From positions 1,178,001 to 1,242,000 of the forward strand of contig NZ_JALLPL010000001.1 in assembly GCF_023276355.1 (NCBI RefSeq): 64,000 nucleotides of DNA, written 5' to 3'. The stretch's first letter is position 1, and each line of letters starts with the position of its first letter. The position numbers and the translations under genes were made by a program. Under the pieces are notes generated by a model, which was not told where the DNA came from, ran no database searches, and saw nothing but the letters and a program-made list of their open reading frames with translations. Shown piece by piece: positions 8,843-17,754 of the stretch. This stretch comes from Haloplanus sp. XH21 (GTDB lineage Archaea > Halobacteriota > Halobacteria > Halobacteriales > Haloferacaceae).

Positions 8843-9298
8843 ATGGATCTGTTCGGGCGGCTTGCGGGCGATAGCGACGACGAGCCACGGGTCGCGCTCT
8901 TTGTCGACGGTCCGAACGTGCTCCGCGACGAGTTCGACGTCGACCTGGACGACGTGCGCGAGGCCGCCGCGACGGTGGGCGCTCCGGCTACGACCCGCCT
9001 CTATCTCAACGAACACGCCCCGCCGAAACTCATCCAGGCCGCCGAGGCCCGCGGGTTCGAGGTGATCGTGACGAGCGGCGATGTCGACGTGAAACTCGCC
9101 GTCGACCTCACCCGGTTCGCGGTGAACGGGCGGGCGGATGTCATCGCCATCGCCTCGCGGGACACGGATTTCAAGCCCGCCATCGAGGCCGCGAACGCCA
9201 GCGGCCTCCGCACGCTCGCCATCGCACCCGGCGAACACGGCCGCTCCGACGCGCTGCGCAACGCCGCCGCCGAGAGCGTCACGCTCGACGAGGCCTGA
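8843..9298 (+). CDS. NYN-domain putative RNase (LabA/TIGR00288-like)
   Basis: A 151-residue single-domain protein of the NYN (PIN-like) nuclease fold. Conserved acidic positions are visible in RVALFVDGPNVLRDEF (first Asp), GDVDVKLAVDL and IAIASRDTDFKPAIEAA; this quartet coordinates metal in the family. Archaeal members resemble human LIMKAIN-b1-type NYN domains and are presumed RNA nucleases. The frame is open upstream, but the ATG at 8843 follows a TATA box by 27 bases, giving a leaderless transcript. Its TGA directly abuts palindromic repeat A2. Confidence 0.85.
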   Translation: MDLFGRLAGDSDDEPRVALFVDGPNVLRDEFDVDLDDVREAAATVGAPATTRLYLNEHAPPKLIQAAEARGFEVIVTSGDVDVKLAVDLTRFAVNGRADVIAIASRDTDFKPAIEAANASGLRTLAIAPGEHGRSDALRNAAAESVTLDEA

Positions 9299-9378
9299 TA
9301 CGGATTAGTGTAACTGTTTACCGGTGGTTCGCCGAGCTGGTTCGGCGAACCACCGGTAATGACTTACAATAAACCGTA
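9299..9378. repeat. Palindromic repeat A2 (family A, about 80 bp)
   Basis: An 80-base imperfect palindrome and the best-preserved copy: TACGG at the left, GTAACTGTTTACCGGTGG then GCCGA, a short loop, TCGGCGAACCACCGG, TGACTTACAATAA and CCGTA at the right. It starts on the base after the NYN gene's TGA. The ATG of an open frame begins inside its last bases, but the following gene is better started at 9438. Confidence 0.9.
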
Positions 9379-9437
9379 TGACACGGGCGGTGGCGCGAAC
9401 CGACCGACCTTTTTCCTCGGCGCCCCGACGACCTCCC

Positions 9438-10298
9438 GTGACCGACACCGACCTGGAGACGCCGGTGCTCGACGACCATCTCCATCTCGATCCGGAACAC
9501 GGGAGGGGGCTGGACGCCGTCCGGGACTTCCGTCGCCTCGGCGGGACCCACCTGCTGGTGGTGAACAAACCCTCCTGGCATCTCGGCGTCGAGGTCGAAA
9601 CCGGCGACGACTTCCGCACCGTCTTCGAGCGAACCGTCGACACGGTCGCCGACGCCGACGACCTGCTGCCTGGCCGCGCGTGGCCCGTCCTCGGCGTCCA
9701 TCCCGGTCTCGTCTCGCGGCTGGTCGACCGGGGATTCGCCCCCGACGAGGCCCGCGACCTGATGCGGGCCGGTCTCGATGTCGCCGCGGAGTTCGTCCGC
9801 GACGGGCGCGCGCTCGCGCTCAAGTCGGGGCGCCCGCATTACGAGGTCGACGACGCGGTGTGGGACGCCTCGAACGCGGTGCTCAGACACGCGCTCGACC
9901 GCGGCGCCGACTGCGACTGCGCGGTCCAACTCCACACCGAAGCGAGCGAGGACCTGACCGACATCGCAGGGTGGGCGGAAGAGCGGGGCTTGCCCGCCCA
10001 TCGCGTCGTGAAACATTACGCGGGGCCGACGCTCGCGGGGCCGATGCCGAGCGTGATGTGCCGCAAGGAGTGGCTCCGCGAGGTGGCGGAGTCGGGCGAC
10101 CCGTTCCTGATGGAGACGGACTTCGTCGACGACCCCGACCGGCCGGGCGCGGTGATGGGACCGAAGACCGTTCCTCGTCGCGTCCGGTGGCTCTTGGAGG
10201 AGGGGTACGACGACGCCGTCTACCGGGCACACGTCGAGACGCCCGCTCGCGTCTACGACATCGACACCGAGGCGACGCTCTCGGCGTCGACGGAGTAG
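9438..10298 (+). CDS. TatD-family metal-dependent hydrolase
   Basis: A 286-residue amidohydrolase-fold protein. The N-terminal metal motif is LDDHLHLDPE (HxH), the middle has GVHPGLVSRL, and later metal-site segments are CAVQLHTEASED, RVVKHYAG and LMETDFVDDP (the catalytic Asp). TatD relatives are metal-dependent DNases or phosphoesterases; the substrate here is unknown. The frame extends to an ATG at 9378 inside repeat A2, but GTG 9438 gives the family-like start VTDTDLETPVLDDHLHL and leaves room for a promoter. Confidence 0.8.
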   Translation: MTDTDLETPVLDDHLHLDPEHGRGLDAVRDFRRLGGTHLLVVNKPSWHLGVEVETGDDFRTVFERTVDTVADADDLLPGRAWPVLGVHPGLVSRLVDRGFAPDEARDLMRAGLDVAAEFVRDGRALALKSGRPHYEVDDAVWDASNAVLRHALDRGADCDCAVQLHTEASEDLTDIAGWAEERGLPAHRVVKHYAGPTLAGPMPSVMCRKEWLREVAESGDPFLMETDFVDDPDRPGAVMGPKTVPRRVRWLLEEGYDDAVYRAHVETPARVYDIDTEATLSASTE

Positions 10299-10365
10299 CC
10301 CGCGCCGGCCTGCGAGCGACGCGCTATAGGAAAGGTCTTTGAGTGCGCGAGCGTTCGGTCAAGCT

Positions 10366-10944
10366 ATGACCGACGCGGAGGATACGTTCTACACCGAAGA
10401 ACGCTGGCAGAACTGGATCGATCGGGTGGCCGAGGAGGACCTCGACCCCGAAAACGAGGAGGCCGCCCGCCTCCTCCTCAACCTGCAGGACGACGCCGCC
10501 ATCGCCGTCGCGAAGATCATCAACGCCTACGAGGACGGCCGCCTCGACGAGGACGAGGCCATCGACGAACTCGCGTTCGTGCGCGACATCGTCCTCGACG
10601 ACGTGGACCTGGCGGACGAAGAAAAGCGGATGCTGGTCGACGGCGTCCAGACGAGTCTGGTCTGTGTCTTCTACGCCGCCGAGGAGTACATCGCCGCCGG
10701 TCCCGCCGAGGAAGGCACCATCGAGGAGTACGTCAACGCGGCCGCGGACGCCGAAGCGAGCGAGGACTTAGACGCCGCCCTCGGCTACCTGGTTCAGGCC
10801 GGGACGCGTATCATCGACGGCGACGAACTCGACATCGAACTGGTCGAGGACCTCGAGTACGGCCTCGTCTCGGAGTGGGTCAACGGACTGGACAGCCTCC
10901 AGAGCGCGATGAGCGATCCCGAAGTCGTCGAAGAAGAGGAGTGA
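10366..10944 (+). CDS. DUF2150-type acidic helical protein
   Basis: A 192-residue, very acidic and mostly helical protein. It begins TDAEDTFYTEERWQNWIDRV and matches my recollection of the archaeal DUF2150 family in length and pattern. The ATG at 10366 is chosen over the open frame from 10339 because of the family-like start; an A/T-rich TATA-like patch lies near 10323. Its TGA directly touches the stop of the convergent pilin-like gene with no spacer. Function unknown. Confidence 0.75.
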   Translation: MTDAEDTFYTEERWQNWIDRVAEEDLDPENEEAARLLLNLQDDAAIAVAKIINAYEDGRLDEDEAIDELAFVRDIVLDDVDLADEEKRMLVDGVQTSLVCVFYAAEEYIAAGPAEEGTIEEYVNAAADAEASEDLDAALGYLVQAGTRIIDGDELDIELVEDLEYGLVSEWVNGLDSLQSAMSDPEVVEEEE

Positions 10945-12534
10945 CTAGGCCTCGATGAACACGAAGTAAGTCCCGCTGCCAGCGTTCTCATACTCGAAGC
11001 CGAGCACGATGAAGTCGTTCCTGCTGTCGGGGTCGGGACTGTCGAAGTCGAACGTGATCGTCGTTTCCTGATTTGCCGGGAGCGTGATCGCCGGGGAGAC
11101 CGGGGTGATCACGTCACCGATATCGTACGTCGTCGACCGAGAGGGATCCGCGAAGCGCCACTCCGTCGGCGCCGCGGAGTTCGAGTCCGACTGGTAGTAG
11201 AACGCGATGCGGGCGCCCACGAGCGTCCGCGGTTCGTCGGCCGTGTTGTTGAACGTGATCACGGCCTGATCTCGCTGGTTTCCGCCGACGGTCGCCGAGG
11301 CGCCGAGCGCGACGTTGCCACCCGGCGCGTTGATACTGTCGAGGTCGGAGGGGACCGTGACGCCGACGTCCGTTCGCTCAATCGGTTCGACGGCCCCGCT
11401 CCCGTCGAAATCGCCCTGTGCGCGAACCGTGAGGTTGCCCGCGTAGTTCTCGACGGGACGGATCGCCGCCGTGGCCCGCCCCTCGCCGTCGGTGGCGACG
11501 GTGCGACTGGTGCCGCCCTGAACGAACTCGCCCTGGCCCTCGACGATGGAGAGCGTCACGTCCGTCCCGCTGACGGGGTTGTCGTACCGGTCGCGCACCT
11601 CGACGGTCACGGGCGTCGGTTGTTCCGACGCCGCCGTGCCGTTCGGCGTCACGGGGACGATATAGGACGGGTCGGGTTGGGCGACGACGCTCGCGTCGGC
11701 GCTCTGCCGGAGTTCGACGGCGGCCAGGCGGAGTTCGTACCGTCGGTTGCCCTCGAAGGTGACGGTGACGGTCCCGTTGGCGTGGGGCGTCGTCGAGAGC
11801 ACGTTGGGGTTGGCGACGATGCGCGACCCGACGGAGTCGTTCCAGGCCGTCGCGTCGCCCGGCGTCGGCACGGTGATGTTGAACGTCGCTCCGTCGCCCG
11901 TGACCACGACCGTTCGGGTCGCGGCGCTTACGGGTTCGGCGGTCACCGGCGTCGAGAGGCCGGACGCGCTCAGGTCGCCGCGGAGCGTCACCAGCGTGAT
12001 CCGGTTCCCGTTGACGAACGAGCCAGTAGAGAGGGGAACGACCTGTGAACCGGTCGTGCGATAGAGTCCCTCGCCGGTGAGCACCATCGGCGGGGCGTCG
12101 AACTCGTTGTAGGACGGCGTGAACGTCAGCCGACTGGTTGGATACGCCCTGGCTGCCCCGTCCCAGAACCGCTGGACGTTCTGTGGCTCGCTGCCGATGG
12201 CTCGGACGCCGTCGAGCGTAACCGGTTCGGTGGGCCCTGTCGAGAGCGTGCCGGTCGGCGTTCCGGGATTGACGAATATCGCCCGCGCGGGGTAGGTCGC
12301 GCCCGTCAGCACCGTCGTGCTCGACGCCGTATCGCGCGTCGCCGCGGTCGTGACGCCGTCTCGAACGGAGAGGAGATCCGAACTCGTCTCCTGGTACGCG
12401 TCGAACTCGACGCGTTCGTTCTGCTGAGGAACGACCGTCGCCTGGTAGAGCGACAGGCCGATGATGAGGATACCAAAGAGCAGGATGGCTCCGACCTGAA
12501 CGGCCTGTGCGCGGTCGGCGTCGCGGAACCTCAT
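10945..12534 (-). CDS. Secreted pilin-like protein with Ig-like domain
   Basis: 529 residues. Start at ATG 12534 (MRFRDADRAQAVQVG), directly followed by one hydrophobic helix (AILLFGILIIGLSLYQATVV), as in archaeal type IV pilin-like or pseudopilin proteins. The rest is extracellular beta-rich sequence rich in Thr, Asn and Asp. A central Ig-like (Big_1/Invasin-type) repeat is visible around EVRDRYDNPVSGTDVTLSIV with DGEGRATAAIRP. The frame is open further up, but that part overlaps the divergent pilin gene. The likely role is a cell-surface or pilus-associated component. Confidence 0.7.
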   Translation of the reverse strand: MRFRDADRAQAVQVGAILLFGILIIGLSLYQATVVPQQNERVEFDAYQETSSDLLSVRDGVTTAATRDTASSTTVLTGATYPARAIFVNPGTPTGTLSTGPTEPVTLDGVRAIGSEPQNVQRFWDGAARAYPTSRLTFTPSYNEFDAPPMVLTGEGLYRTTGSQVVPLSTGSFVNGNRITLVTLRGDLSASGLSTPVTAEPVSAATRTVVVTGDGATFNITVPTPGDATAWNDSVGSRIVANPNVLSTTPHANGTVTVTFEGNRRYELRLAAVELRQSADASVVAQPDPSYIVPVTPNGTAASEQPTPVTVEVRDRYDNPVSGTDVTLSIVEGQGEFVQGGTSRTVATDGEGRATAAIRPVENYAGNLTVRAQGDFDGSGAVEPIERTDVGVTVPSDLDSINAPGGNVALGASATVGGNQRDQAVITFNNTADEPRTLVGARIAFYYQSDSNSAAPTEWRFADPSRSTTYDIGDVITPVSPAITLPANQETTITFDFDSPDPDSRNDFIVLGFEYENAGSGTYFVFIEA

Positions 12535-12612
12535 TGTTCGGAGAAGCGCGCGCGGGGTGAAAACCCTTGTCGCCACGGGAATCGTTAATGCCCACCGGCC
12601 ACGTCTCAGGGT

Positions 12613-13080
12613 GTGTCTCGCGCGCAGTCGGAGGTCGTCGGTTCGCTGCTGGTCCTCGTCACCGTCGTGTTCCTGGTGAGCGTCGTCGGCTACTACGCGC
12701 TCAGTGACATCGCCGTCGACGATGGCCCGACGGCCGACATCACGGGCGACGTGCGCGCCGAGTCGGTGACGTTCACCCACCGCGGCGGCGATCCCATCCC
12801 CGGCGACGAACTCACGGTGATCCTCCGATACGATGGGACGGGGCAGCGATACGACTTCGCGACCGCCGGCAGTTACGGCAACGATAGTGTCTTCGACCCC
12901 GGCGAGACGTGGACCCTCGATGGGTCGGTGCCGTACGACACCGGCGACCAGGTCGAACTGCGATTGGTCCACGAGCCTTCCGGGACGACGCTCGTTCGGG
13001 GACGCGGGACGGCCGTCACCCCGACGCCGACGCCGACACCCGCGCCGGCCTCGGTGCGTGCGACCGTCTCACGTGCGTGA
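12613..13080 (+). CDS. Type IV pilin N-terminal domain protein
   Basis: 155 residues starting at GTG 12613. The N-terminus SRAQSEVVGSLLVLVTVVFL is the class III signal and hydrophobic stalk of haloarchaeal pilins and flagellin-like proteins, so prepilin peptidase processing is likely. An extracellular beta domain follows (about 40-130), then a Thr-Pro-rich tail that may be glycosylated. It is divergent from the larger pilin-like gene, and the two probably share one 78-base promoter region and one surface structure. Confidence 0.75.
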   Translation: MSRAQSEVVGSLLVLVTVVFLVSVVGYYALSDIAVDDGPTADITGDVRAESVTFTHRGGDPIPGDELTVILRYDGTGQRYDFATAGSYGNDSVFDPGETWTLDGSVPYDTGDQVELRLVHEPSGTTLVRGRGTAVTPTPTPTPAPASVRATVSRA

Positions 13081-13171
13081 CCAGCCGGGTCCGTCGGCGA
13101 CGAATCAGGGTTCGACGTTCGTCGTTCCTCGTATCGACAAACCCATATAGCGTCTGCCTGAACGTCAGGGT

Positions 13172-14509
13172 ATGACTGCCGTCGGCATCGACGCGATCGA
13201 AATCTGGACGGGCAAGCTCAAACTCGACCTGGCCGAGACGTTCGCGCCGGCCAAGGACGAGTCCCCGGAGAAATACACCAAGGGGCTGGGGCTGGAGGCG
13301 TCGTCGTTCCCGGACACCCACGAGGACATCGTCACGATGGGTGCCAACGCGGCAAAGCGGCTGCTGGACCGCAAAGGACTCGTCCCCGACGACATCGGGC
13401 GGATCGACGTGGGGACCGAGAGCGCCTTCGACAACTCCAAGCCGGTCTCGACGTACATCGCTGGCTGTCTGGAAGACGTCTTCGACGGCGACTTCCACCA
13501 CGCCAACAAGGGCGAACGGAAGTTCGCCTGTGTCGCCGGCACCCAGAGCATCGACGACGCGTACAACTGGATCAAGGCGGGGCGCAACCGGGGCCGCGCG
13601 GCGCTGGTCATCGCGACGGACACCGCGCTCTACGCCCGGGGCGACCCCGGCGAGGCCACACAGGGCGCGGGCGCCGTGGCGATGCTCGTCGACGAGGACC
13701 CCGACCTGGTCGAACTCTCGACCGAGCAGGGGTACGGCAGCGCGGACGAGACGGACTTCCTGAAGCCCAACCAGCAGTTCCCGAGCGTCGACGGCAAGCG
13801 ATCGGTGAAAGTGTATCTCGCGCGGATGCGCGAGGCGCTGGAGGACTTCGAGAGCGTCGCCGGCCGCACCCACCCCGACGACTTCGCGTACATCCCCTTC
13901 CACACCCCCTTCCCGGGCATGGTTCGAAAGGCCGCGCTCCTCGGATTCCGGCATATGACTCGCGGCACGGAGATCGAAGACGCTCTCGCCGACGAAATCG
14001 GTCGCCAGCCCCGCGAGGTCGACTACGAGGACTGGGACGCCTACGAGGGCGCCATCCGCGACTACATGGACTCGCTGAAAGGGACGGACCGGTACGACAC
14101 CTGGTACGCGCGGGCCATCGATCCGACGCTCACCCTCTCGCGACAGGTCGGTAACTGGTACACCGGCTCGGTTCACGTCGCCCGAGTGAGCGCGCTCAAG
14201 ACCGCCGCCGAAACCGGGCGGTCGCTCTCCGGCGAGCGACTACTCGTCGGCTCGTACGGCTCCGGTGCGCAGGCGGAGATTCACTCCGAAACCGTTGCCG
14301 ACGGCTGGCGCGAGGAAATCGAGGCGCTCGACATCGACGAGCAACTCGCCCGCCGCTACGATCTGAGCTTCGAGGAGTACGGCCGTGTTCACGACACCCA
14401 CAATCACGCCAAAGACCGCGAACTCGAGGAGTTCACCGTGCCGAGCGGGGAGTTCGTCTTCTCCGGCTGGGGTCGGATGAACGAGCGAACCTACGAATAC
14501 GTCGAGTAA
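13172..14509 (+). CDS. hmgB: Hydroxymethylglutaryl-CoA synthase
   Basis: A 445-residue enzyme condensing acetyl-CoA with acetoacetyl-CoA to HMG-CoA, the entry to the mevalonate route for archaeal isoprenoid lipids. Catalytic landmarks: DVGTESAFDNSKP (Glu83), KFACVAGTQS (nucleophile Cys120) and YIPFHTPFPGMVRKA (the His). LLVGSYGSGAQAE near the C-terminus is also characteristic. The length matches the haloarchaeal form. A convergent XRE regulator lies 16 bases downstream. Confidence 0.95.
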   Translation: MTAVGIDAIEIWTGKLKLDLAETFAPAKDESPEKYTKGLGLEASSFPDTHEDIVTMGANAAKRLLDRKGLVPDDIGRIDVGTESAFDNSKPVSTYIAGCLEDVFDGDFHHANKGERKFACVAGTQSIDDAYNWIKAGRNRGRAALVIATDTALYARGDPGEATQGAGAVAMLVDEDPDLVELSTEQGYGSADETDFLKPNQQFPSVDGKRSVKVYLARMREALEDFESVAGRTHPDDFAYIPFHTPFPGMVRKAALLGFRHMTRGTEIEDALADEIGRQPREVDYEDWDAYEGAIRDYMDSLKGTDRYDTWYARAIDPTLTLSRQVGNWYTGSVHVARVSALKTAAETGRSLSGERLLVGSYGSGAQAEIHSETVADGWREEIEALDIDEQLARRYDLSFEEYGRVHDTHNHAKDRELEEFTVPSGEFVFSGWGRMNERTYEYVE

Positions 14510-14525
14510 CGGTCCGGCGCGCCGT

Positions 14526-15233
14526 CTACGGCAGTTCCCGCAGTTTCGCGAGCGCCGCGTCGAGATCACAGTTCGAGATGGCGAGCGCGAACCCGTCGAC
14601 TTTCGCGAGTTCCGTCGCGTGCTCCCAGAGGTCTTCTTCGTCGATTCCGTGTAACACGACGGCGGAGGGCGTCGGATTCACGACCCGGAGGGCAACGAGC
14701 GGCGACTCCCCGCGCGTGACGTCGGTGAACACGAGCGCCCGGTTCGTGCTCTGGCCGTAGAGCCGGTAGAACTCCTCGCTGGGGAGGCGCGTGATCGCTT
14801 CGATGCTGTTGATGACGGTGTGGCCGCTGACGTGATCGCTGTCGCCGCCGACGATTTCGGTCGCGTCCATCGCCTCGTAGAAGCGTTCGAGCGGGATGGA
14901 CGTGGAGTACTCCCGGAGGTCGTGGACGATGTCGCTCTCGAACCCCGCGGAGATGACGCGGGCGTACTGGCGGATGCGGCCGCCGCCGCGCGACTCGTCG
15001 ATGTCGAGCAGCGCCCGGACGATCCGGCTGACGACGCCGATGCCGGGGCTCTCTCGCCGACCGCTTTCGTAATCGGAGATGACCGACGAGGAGACGTCGA
15101 GACGCTCGGCGAGCTCCGTCTGTGAGACATCGAAGTCGGTGCGCCACTTCCGCAGCGTCGCGCCCGGATTCGAACTGAGCGTGATCTCGCCGGCGATGCG
15201 TCTGGCGAGGTCGTCTCGGGGGTCGTCGCTCAT
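14526..15233 (-). CDS. XRE-family regulator, convergent to HMG-CoA synthase
   Basis: 235 residues. The N-terminal HTH (about 30-75) shows VSQTELAERLDVSSSVISDY, then ESGRRESPGIGVVSRIVRAL. The C-terminal 150 residues form an alpha/beta domain (LVFTDVTRGESPLVALRVV, VDGFALAISNCDLDAALAKL). The layout resembles the archaeal COG1709-type regulators, which often sit near HMG-CoA synthase. It may respond to a metabolite and control mevalonate genes; this is inferred from position only. Confidence 0.8.
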   Translation of the reverse strand: MSDDPRDDLARRIAGEITLSSNPGATLRKWRTDFDVSQTELAERLDVSSSVISDYESGRRESPGIGVVSRIVRALLDIDESRGGGRIRQYARVISAGFESDIVHDLREYSTSIPLERFYEAMDATEIVGGDSDHVSGHTVINSIEAITRLPSEEFYRLYGQSTNRALVFTDVTRGESPLVALRVVNPTPSAVVLHGIDEEDLWEHATELAKVDGFALAISNCDLDAALAKLRELP

Positions 15234-15380
15234 CGATCACCCCACCGGTCGTAGGACCACACCATACCGTCACACGGCGTGGTGAGCGCAAAAGGTTACC
15301 GACTCCGGGGATCTGACGGTCGACGTGGCCCGCGAAACTGAGCCGCAACGCTTCATACCCTCCGCTCCGGAGACCCACTC

Positions 15381-16178
15381 GTGACACGGACTATCGACGC
15401 GGCGACGGCCGAGCGTCTGGGAGCGCGACTGGCCGACGCGTACCGGCGCGGCGAGCCGATCGCGCCACCGGACCTGCCGCTGACCGTCGCCGACGGCTAC
15501 GCGGTCCAGCGCGAGATGATCGACCGGCGGCAGGTCGAGGAGGGACCACTCGTCGGCTACAAGGTGGGGTTCACCGCTGACGCGATCCGAACCGAACTCG
15601 GCGTCGACGAACCGGCCTACGGGCGCGTGCTGGCCGACACGGTGCAGTCGGAGGGTCGGCTCGACGCCGACGGCCTGATCGACCCGAGCGTGGAGGCGGA
15701 ACTCGCCATGCGGCTGGCCGACCCGCTCGATCCGCCGGTGACGCCGACCGACGTTCTCGCCGCGACGGCGGCCGTCGTCCCCGTCATCGAGGTGGTCGAC
15801 TCCCGCATCCGCGACTGGGAGTTCGACGCCGGCAGCGCCGTCGCCGACAACGCCCTCGCTTCCCGCCTCGTCCAGGGCGGGCGAATCGGCGATCCGGCCG
15901 CGATGGATCTCGCGCTCGAAGGCGTCACCATGTGGCGCAACGGGGACCAGGTCGCGACGGGCGTCGGCGCGGACGTGCTCGACTCGCCCGCGCGGGTGGT
16001 GGCGTGGTTGGCCGACGCGCTCGACGAGCACGGCGAGCGGCTGACGGCGGGCGACCTCGTTTCGACGGGGTCGCTCACCCCGCTGGTGTCTCTCGACCCC
16101 GGCGATGTCGTGGAGGCGCGGTTCGCCTCGCTCGGCTCCGTCACGGTCGCGCGGCCGCCGAGAGATTCAAACCGCTGA
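15381..16178 (+). CDS. 2-keto-4-pentenoate hydratase-like protein (MhpD/FAH superfamily)
   Basis: 265 residues from GTG 15381. Family segments: GPLVGYKVGFT, DEPAYGRVLADTV, PSVEAELAMRLADPL (metal-binding glutamates), VPVIEVVDSRI and the closing LTAGDLVSTGSLTPLVSLDP. Members hydrate 2-hydroxypentadienoate or decarboxylate oxalocrotonate in aromatic-ring degradation; no other meta-cleavage genes are nearby, so the actual substrate is open. A metal-dependent-hydrolase-like membrane gene follows 16 bases later. Confidence 0.8.
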   Translation: MTRTIDAATAERLGARLADAYRRGEPIAPPDLPLTVADGYAVQREMIDRRQVEEGPLVGYKVGFTADAIRTELGVDEPAYGRVLADTVQSEGRLDADGLIDPSVEAELAMRLADPLDPPVTPTDVLAATAAVVPVIEVVDSRIRDWEFDAGSAVADNALASRLVQGGRIGDPAAMDLALEGVTMWRNGDQVATGVGADVLDSPARVVAWLADALDEHGERLTAGDLVSTGSLTPLVSLDPGDVVEARFASLGSVTVARPPRDSNR

Positions 16179-16194
16179 CGACCAAGGGCTACCC

Positions 16195-16818
16195 ATGCCT
16201 TCGACGGTCGTCCACCTCGCCATCGGTGGCGTCGTCGCGGCCGCGCTCCTCGGCGACGAGTTCGACCGCCGGTCGGTCGCAGTCGTTCTTGCGGTCACGG
16301 CAGTGCCGGATCTGGACACGTTCGCCGGCCTCTACCTCCAGGGGGCCCACCGGGCGCTGTTGCACACGCTGGTGCTGCCCGCCGCCGCCGCCACGATCCT
16401 GGCGTACGACACCCGCTATCGGCCACTACTCCGGATCCGTGATCGCTTCGGACCGCGCGGGATCCGGGTGGCCTGGGTTGCGGTCGTCGCGCTGACGTTC
16501 GGCGGCGTGCTCCCGGATCTGATGACCAACGGTGTGAACGCTTTCTATCCGTTCTACGACCGGTTTTACACCGTCAACGGGGAACTCCTGCTCTCGAATC
16601 AGCGGGGGGTTGTCCAGACGTTCGTCGACCTGTCCGCCGCCCCGGAGCGGACCACGGAAAACACCCACTACTGGACGGGCGTCGATCCGTCGCCGGGGAA
16701 CGATCCCCGGAACGCCGAACGCATCTTCCCGGTCGTCCGGTCGGGGTTCCAGTTGCTCGTGGTGTTGCTCGCGGCGGTCACGCTCGCGGCGCGGTTCTGG
16801 GAGGAACGAGACGGGTGA
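16195..16818 (+). CDS. Membrane-bound metal-dependent hydrolase-like protein (YdjM/DUF457-type)
   Basis: 207 residues. The motif STVVHLAIGGVVAAALLGD, with VPDLDTF and the later HRALLHTLVLP, is the His/Asp pattern of the DUF457 membrane hydrolase family; four hydrophobic helices and a large loop follow. The ATG at 16195 gives the family start, although the frame is open further upstream inside the hydratase gene. Its TGA is directly followed by palindromic repeat B1. The enzymatic role of the family is poorly known. A distant paralog lies at 52141. Confidence 0.75.
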   Translation: MPSTVVHLAIGGVVAAALLGDEFDRRSVAVVLAVTAVPDLDTFAGLYLQGAHRALLHTLVLPAAAATILAYDTRYRPLLRIRDRFGPRGIRVAWVAVVALTFGGVLPDLMTNGVNAFYPFYDRFYTVNGELLLSNQRGVVQTFVDLSAAPERTTENTHYWTGVDPSPGNDPRNAERIFPVVRSGFQLLVVLLAAVTLAARFWEERDG

Positions 16819-16898
16819 TAGTGGCGGTTGGAACTGTTTGCACACCTGGTCGCCGGATGGCGTGCCATCAGGTGTGCGATGACTCACAAATGCTACTA
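16819..16898. repeat. Palindromic repeat B1 (family B)
   Basis: An 80-base palindrome from TAGTGGC to GCTACTA with core arms ACACCTG and CAGGTGT. Subterminal blocks GGAACTGTTT and GATGACTCACA match those of family A. It starts on the base after the upstream gene's TGA. Confidence 0.85.
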
Positions 16899-16913
16899 TG
16901 AGCCGGCCGCTCA

Positions 16914-16993
16914 TTCGGATTGTTGTAACTGTCTACCGGTGGGTCGCCGAACCGTCCTGGTGACTCACCGGTACTGACTTACAACAAACCGTA
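16914..16993. repeat. Palindromic repeat A3 (family A)
   Basis: An 80-base palindrome with TTCGG at the left, GTAACTGTCTACCGGTGG, CACCGG, CTGACTTACAACAA and CCGTA at the right. It sits 15 bases after B1, so two elements from different families stand in tandem in one convergent gap. Its right end directly meets the stop codon (TCA on the plus strand) of the small minus-strand gene at 16994. Confidence 0.85.
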
Positions 16994-17179
16994 TCAGGCC
17001 GGATAGCCGTCGACATCGGTGCCGACAAGATAGGTACCGATAGTCAACAGGGCCGTCGCCACCACGGCCAGGAGGCTGAGTTGGAACGTCGCGTCGGGGA
17101 ACGCCGCCGGGAAAAACGCTACCGTTCCGACGATCATCAGTCCGATACCGATCAAGCCACGTTGCGAGAGGCCGAACAT
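16994..17179 (-). CDS. Small membrane protein, two helices (61 aa)
   Basis: Two hydrophobic segments (GLIGIGLMIVGTVAFFPAAF and LLAVVATALLTIGTYLVG) and a short acidic tail. The TGA stop is continuous with palindrome A3. It is 49 bases downstream of another small membrane protein gene on the same strand, so they may form one unit. Function unknown. Confidence 0.6.
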   Translation of the reverse strand: MFGLSQRGLIGIGLMIVGTVAFFPAAFPDATFQLSLLAVVATALLTIGTYLVGTDVDGYPA

Positions 17180-17228
17180 ATCACACCGCTCGTGTTCCAG
17201 TCACATAATTGATTACGCTTTTCGTCCG

Positions 17229-17486
17229 CTACCGTCCGTGTTCGTGACCGATCACGAGGGCGGCGACGTTCACCGACAGGAGGGCGACGAACGCCGTCGC
17301 CTGTTCGCCCTGCAGACCGCCGATGAGTAAGGGGAGATAGAGGAAGGGCAACGCGACGGCGGCCCAGAAGGCGACGAACCGGAGGGGGGTGGCGACGGCG
17401 TCCAGTCCGCGCTCCAGAGGCCAGGCGTCGGCGAGTTCGTCGAGGCGGGGCAGGCGATCGGTTGGGAGGGTTGGGGAGTTCGACAT
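17229..17486 (-). CDS. Membrane protein, two helices (85 aa)
   Basis: A hydrophilic N-terminus (LPTDRLPRLDELADAWPLER) is followed by two helices (FVAFWAAVALPFLYLPLLIG and AFVALLSVNVAALVIGHEHG). The frame is open to 17525, but that start overlaps a TATA-like box (GGGTATATGG read on the minus strand, about 17521-17530). ATG 17486 is therefore preferred, about 39 bases from the box. Function unknown. Confidence 0.6.
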   Translation of the reverse strand: MSNSPTLPTDRLPRLDELADAWPLERGLDAVATPLRFVAFWAAVALPFLYLPLLIGGLQGEQATAFVALLSVNVAALVIGHEHGR

Positions 17487-17754
17487 CGGGGACACCTCGT
17501 TTGACTCGTCGGCCGCCGACACCATATACCCCGCCGAGCGTTGGCGTCGTTTCGGGGCATTTTATCGCGTACGCACGTGATTGTGCTTCCGACGATGACC
17601 GGCTCTCCCCCGGCCTAACCGTTCACGAACCGCTCTCACTCTTTTATTCTTCAGCTACGTTGCAGAAACGTGGACTGCCGCCACGGCGTGTCACGGACGG
17701 CGACGAACCGGTGTTCTCTTAATGGACGTCCTGCGTACGTGGAAGCGAACGTTC

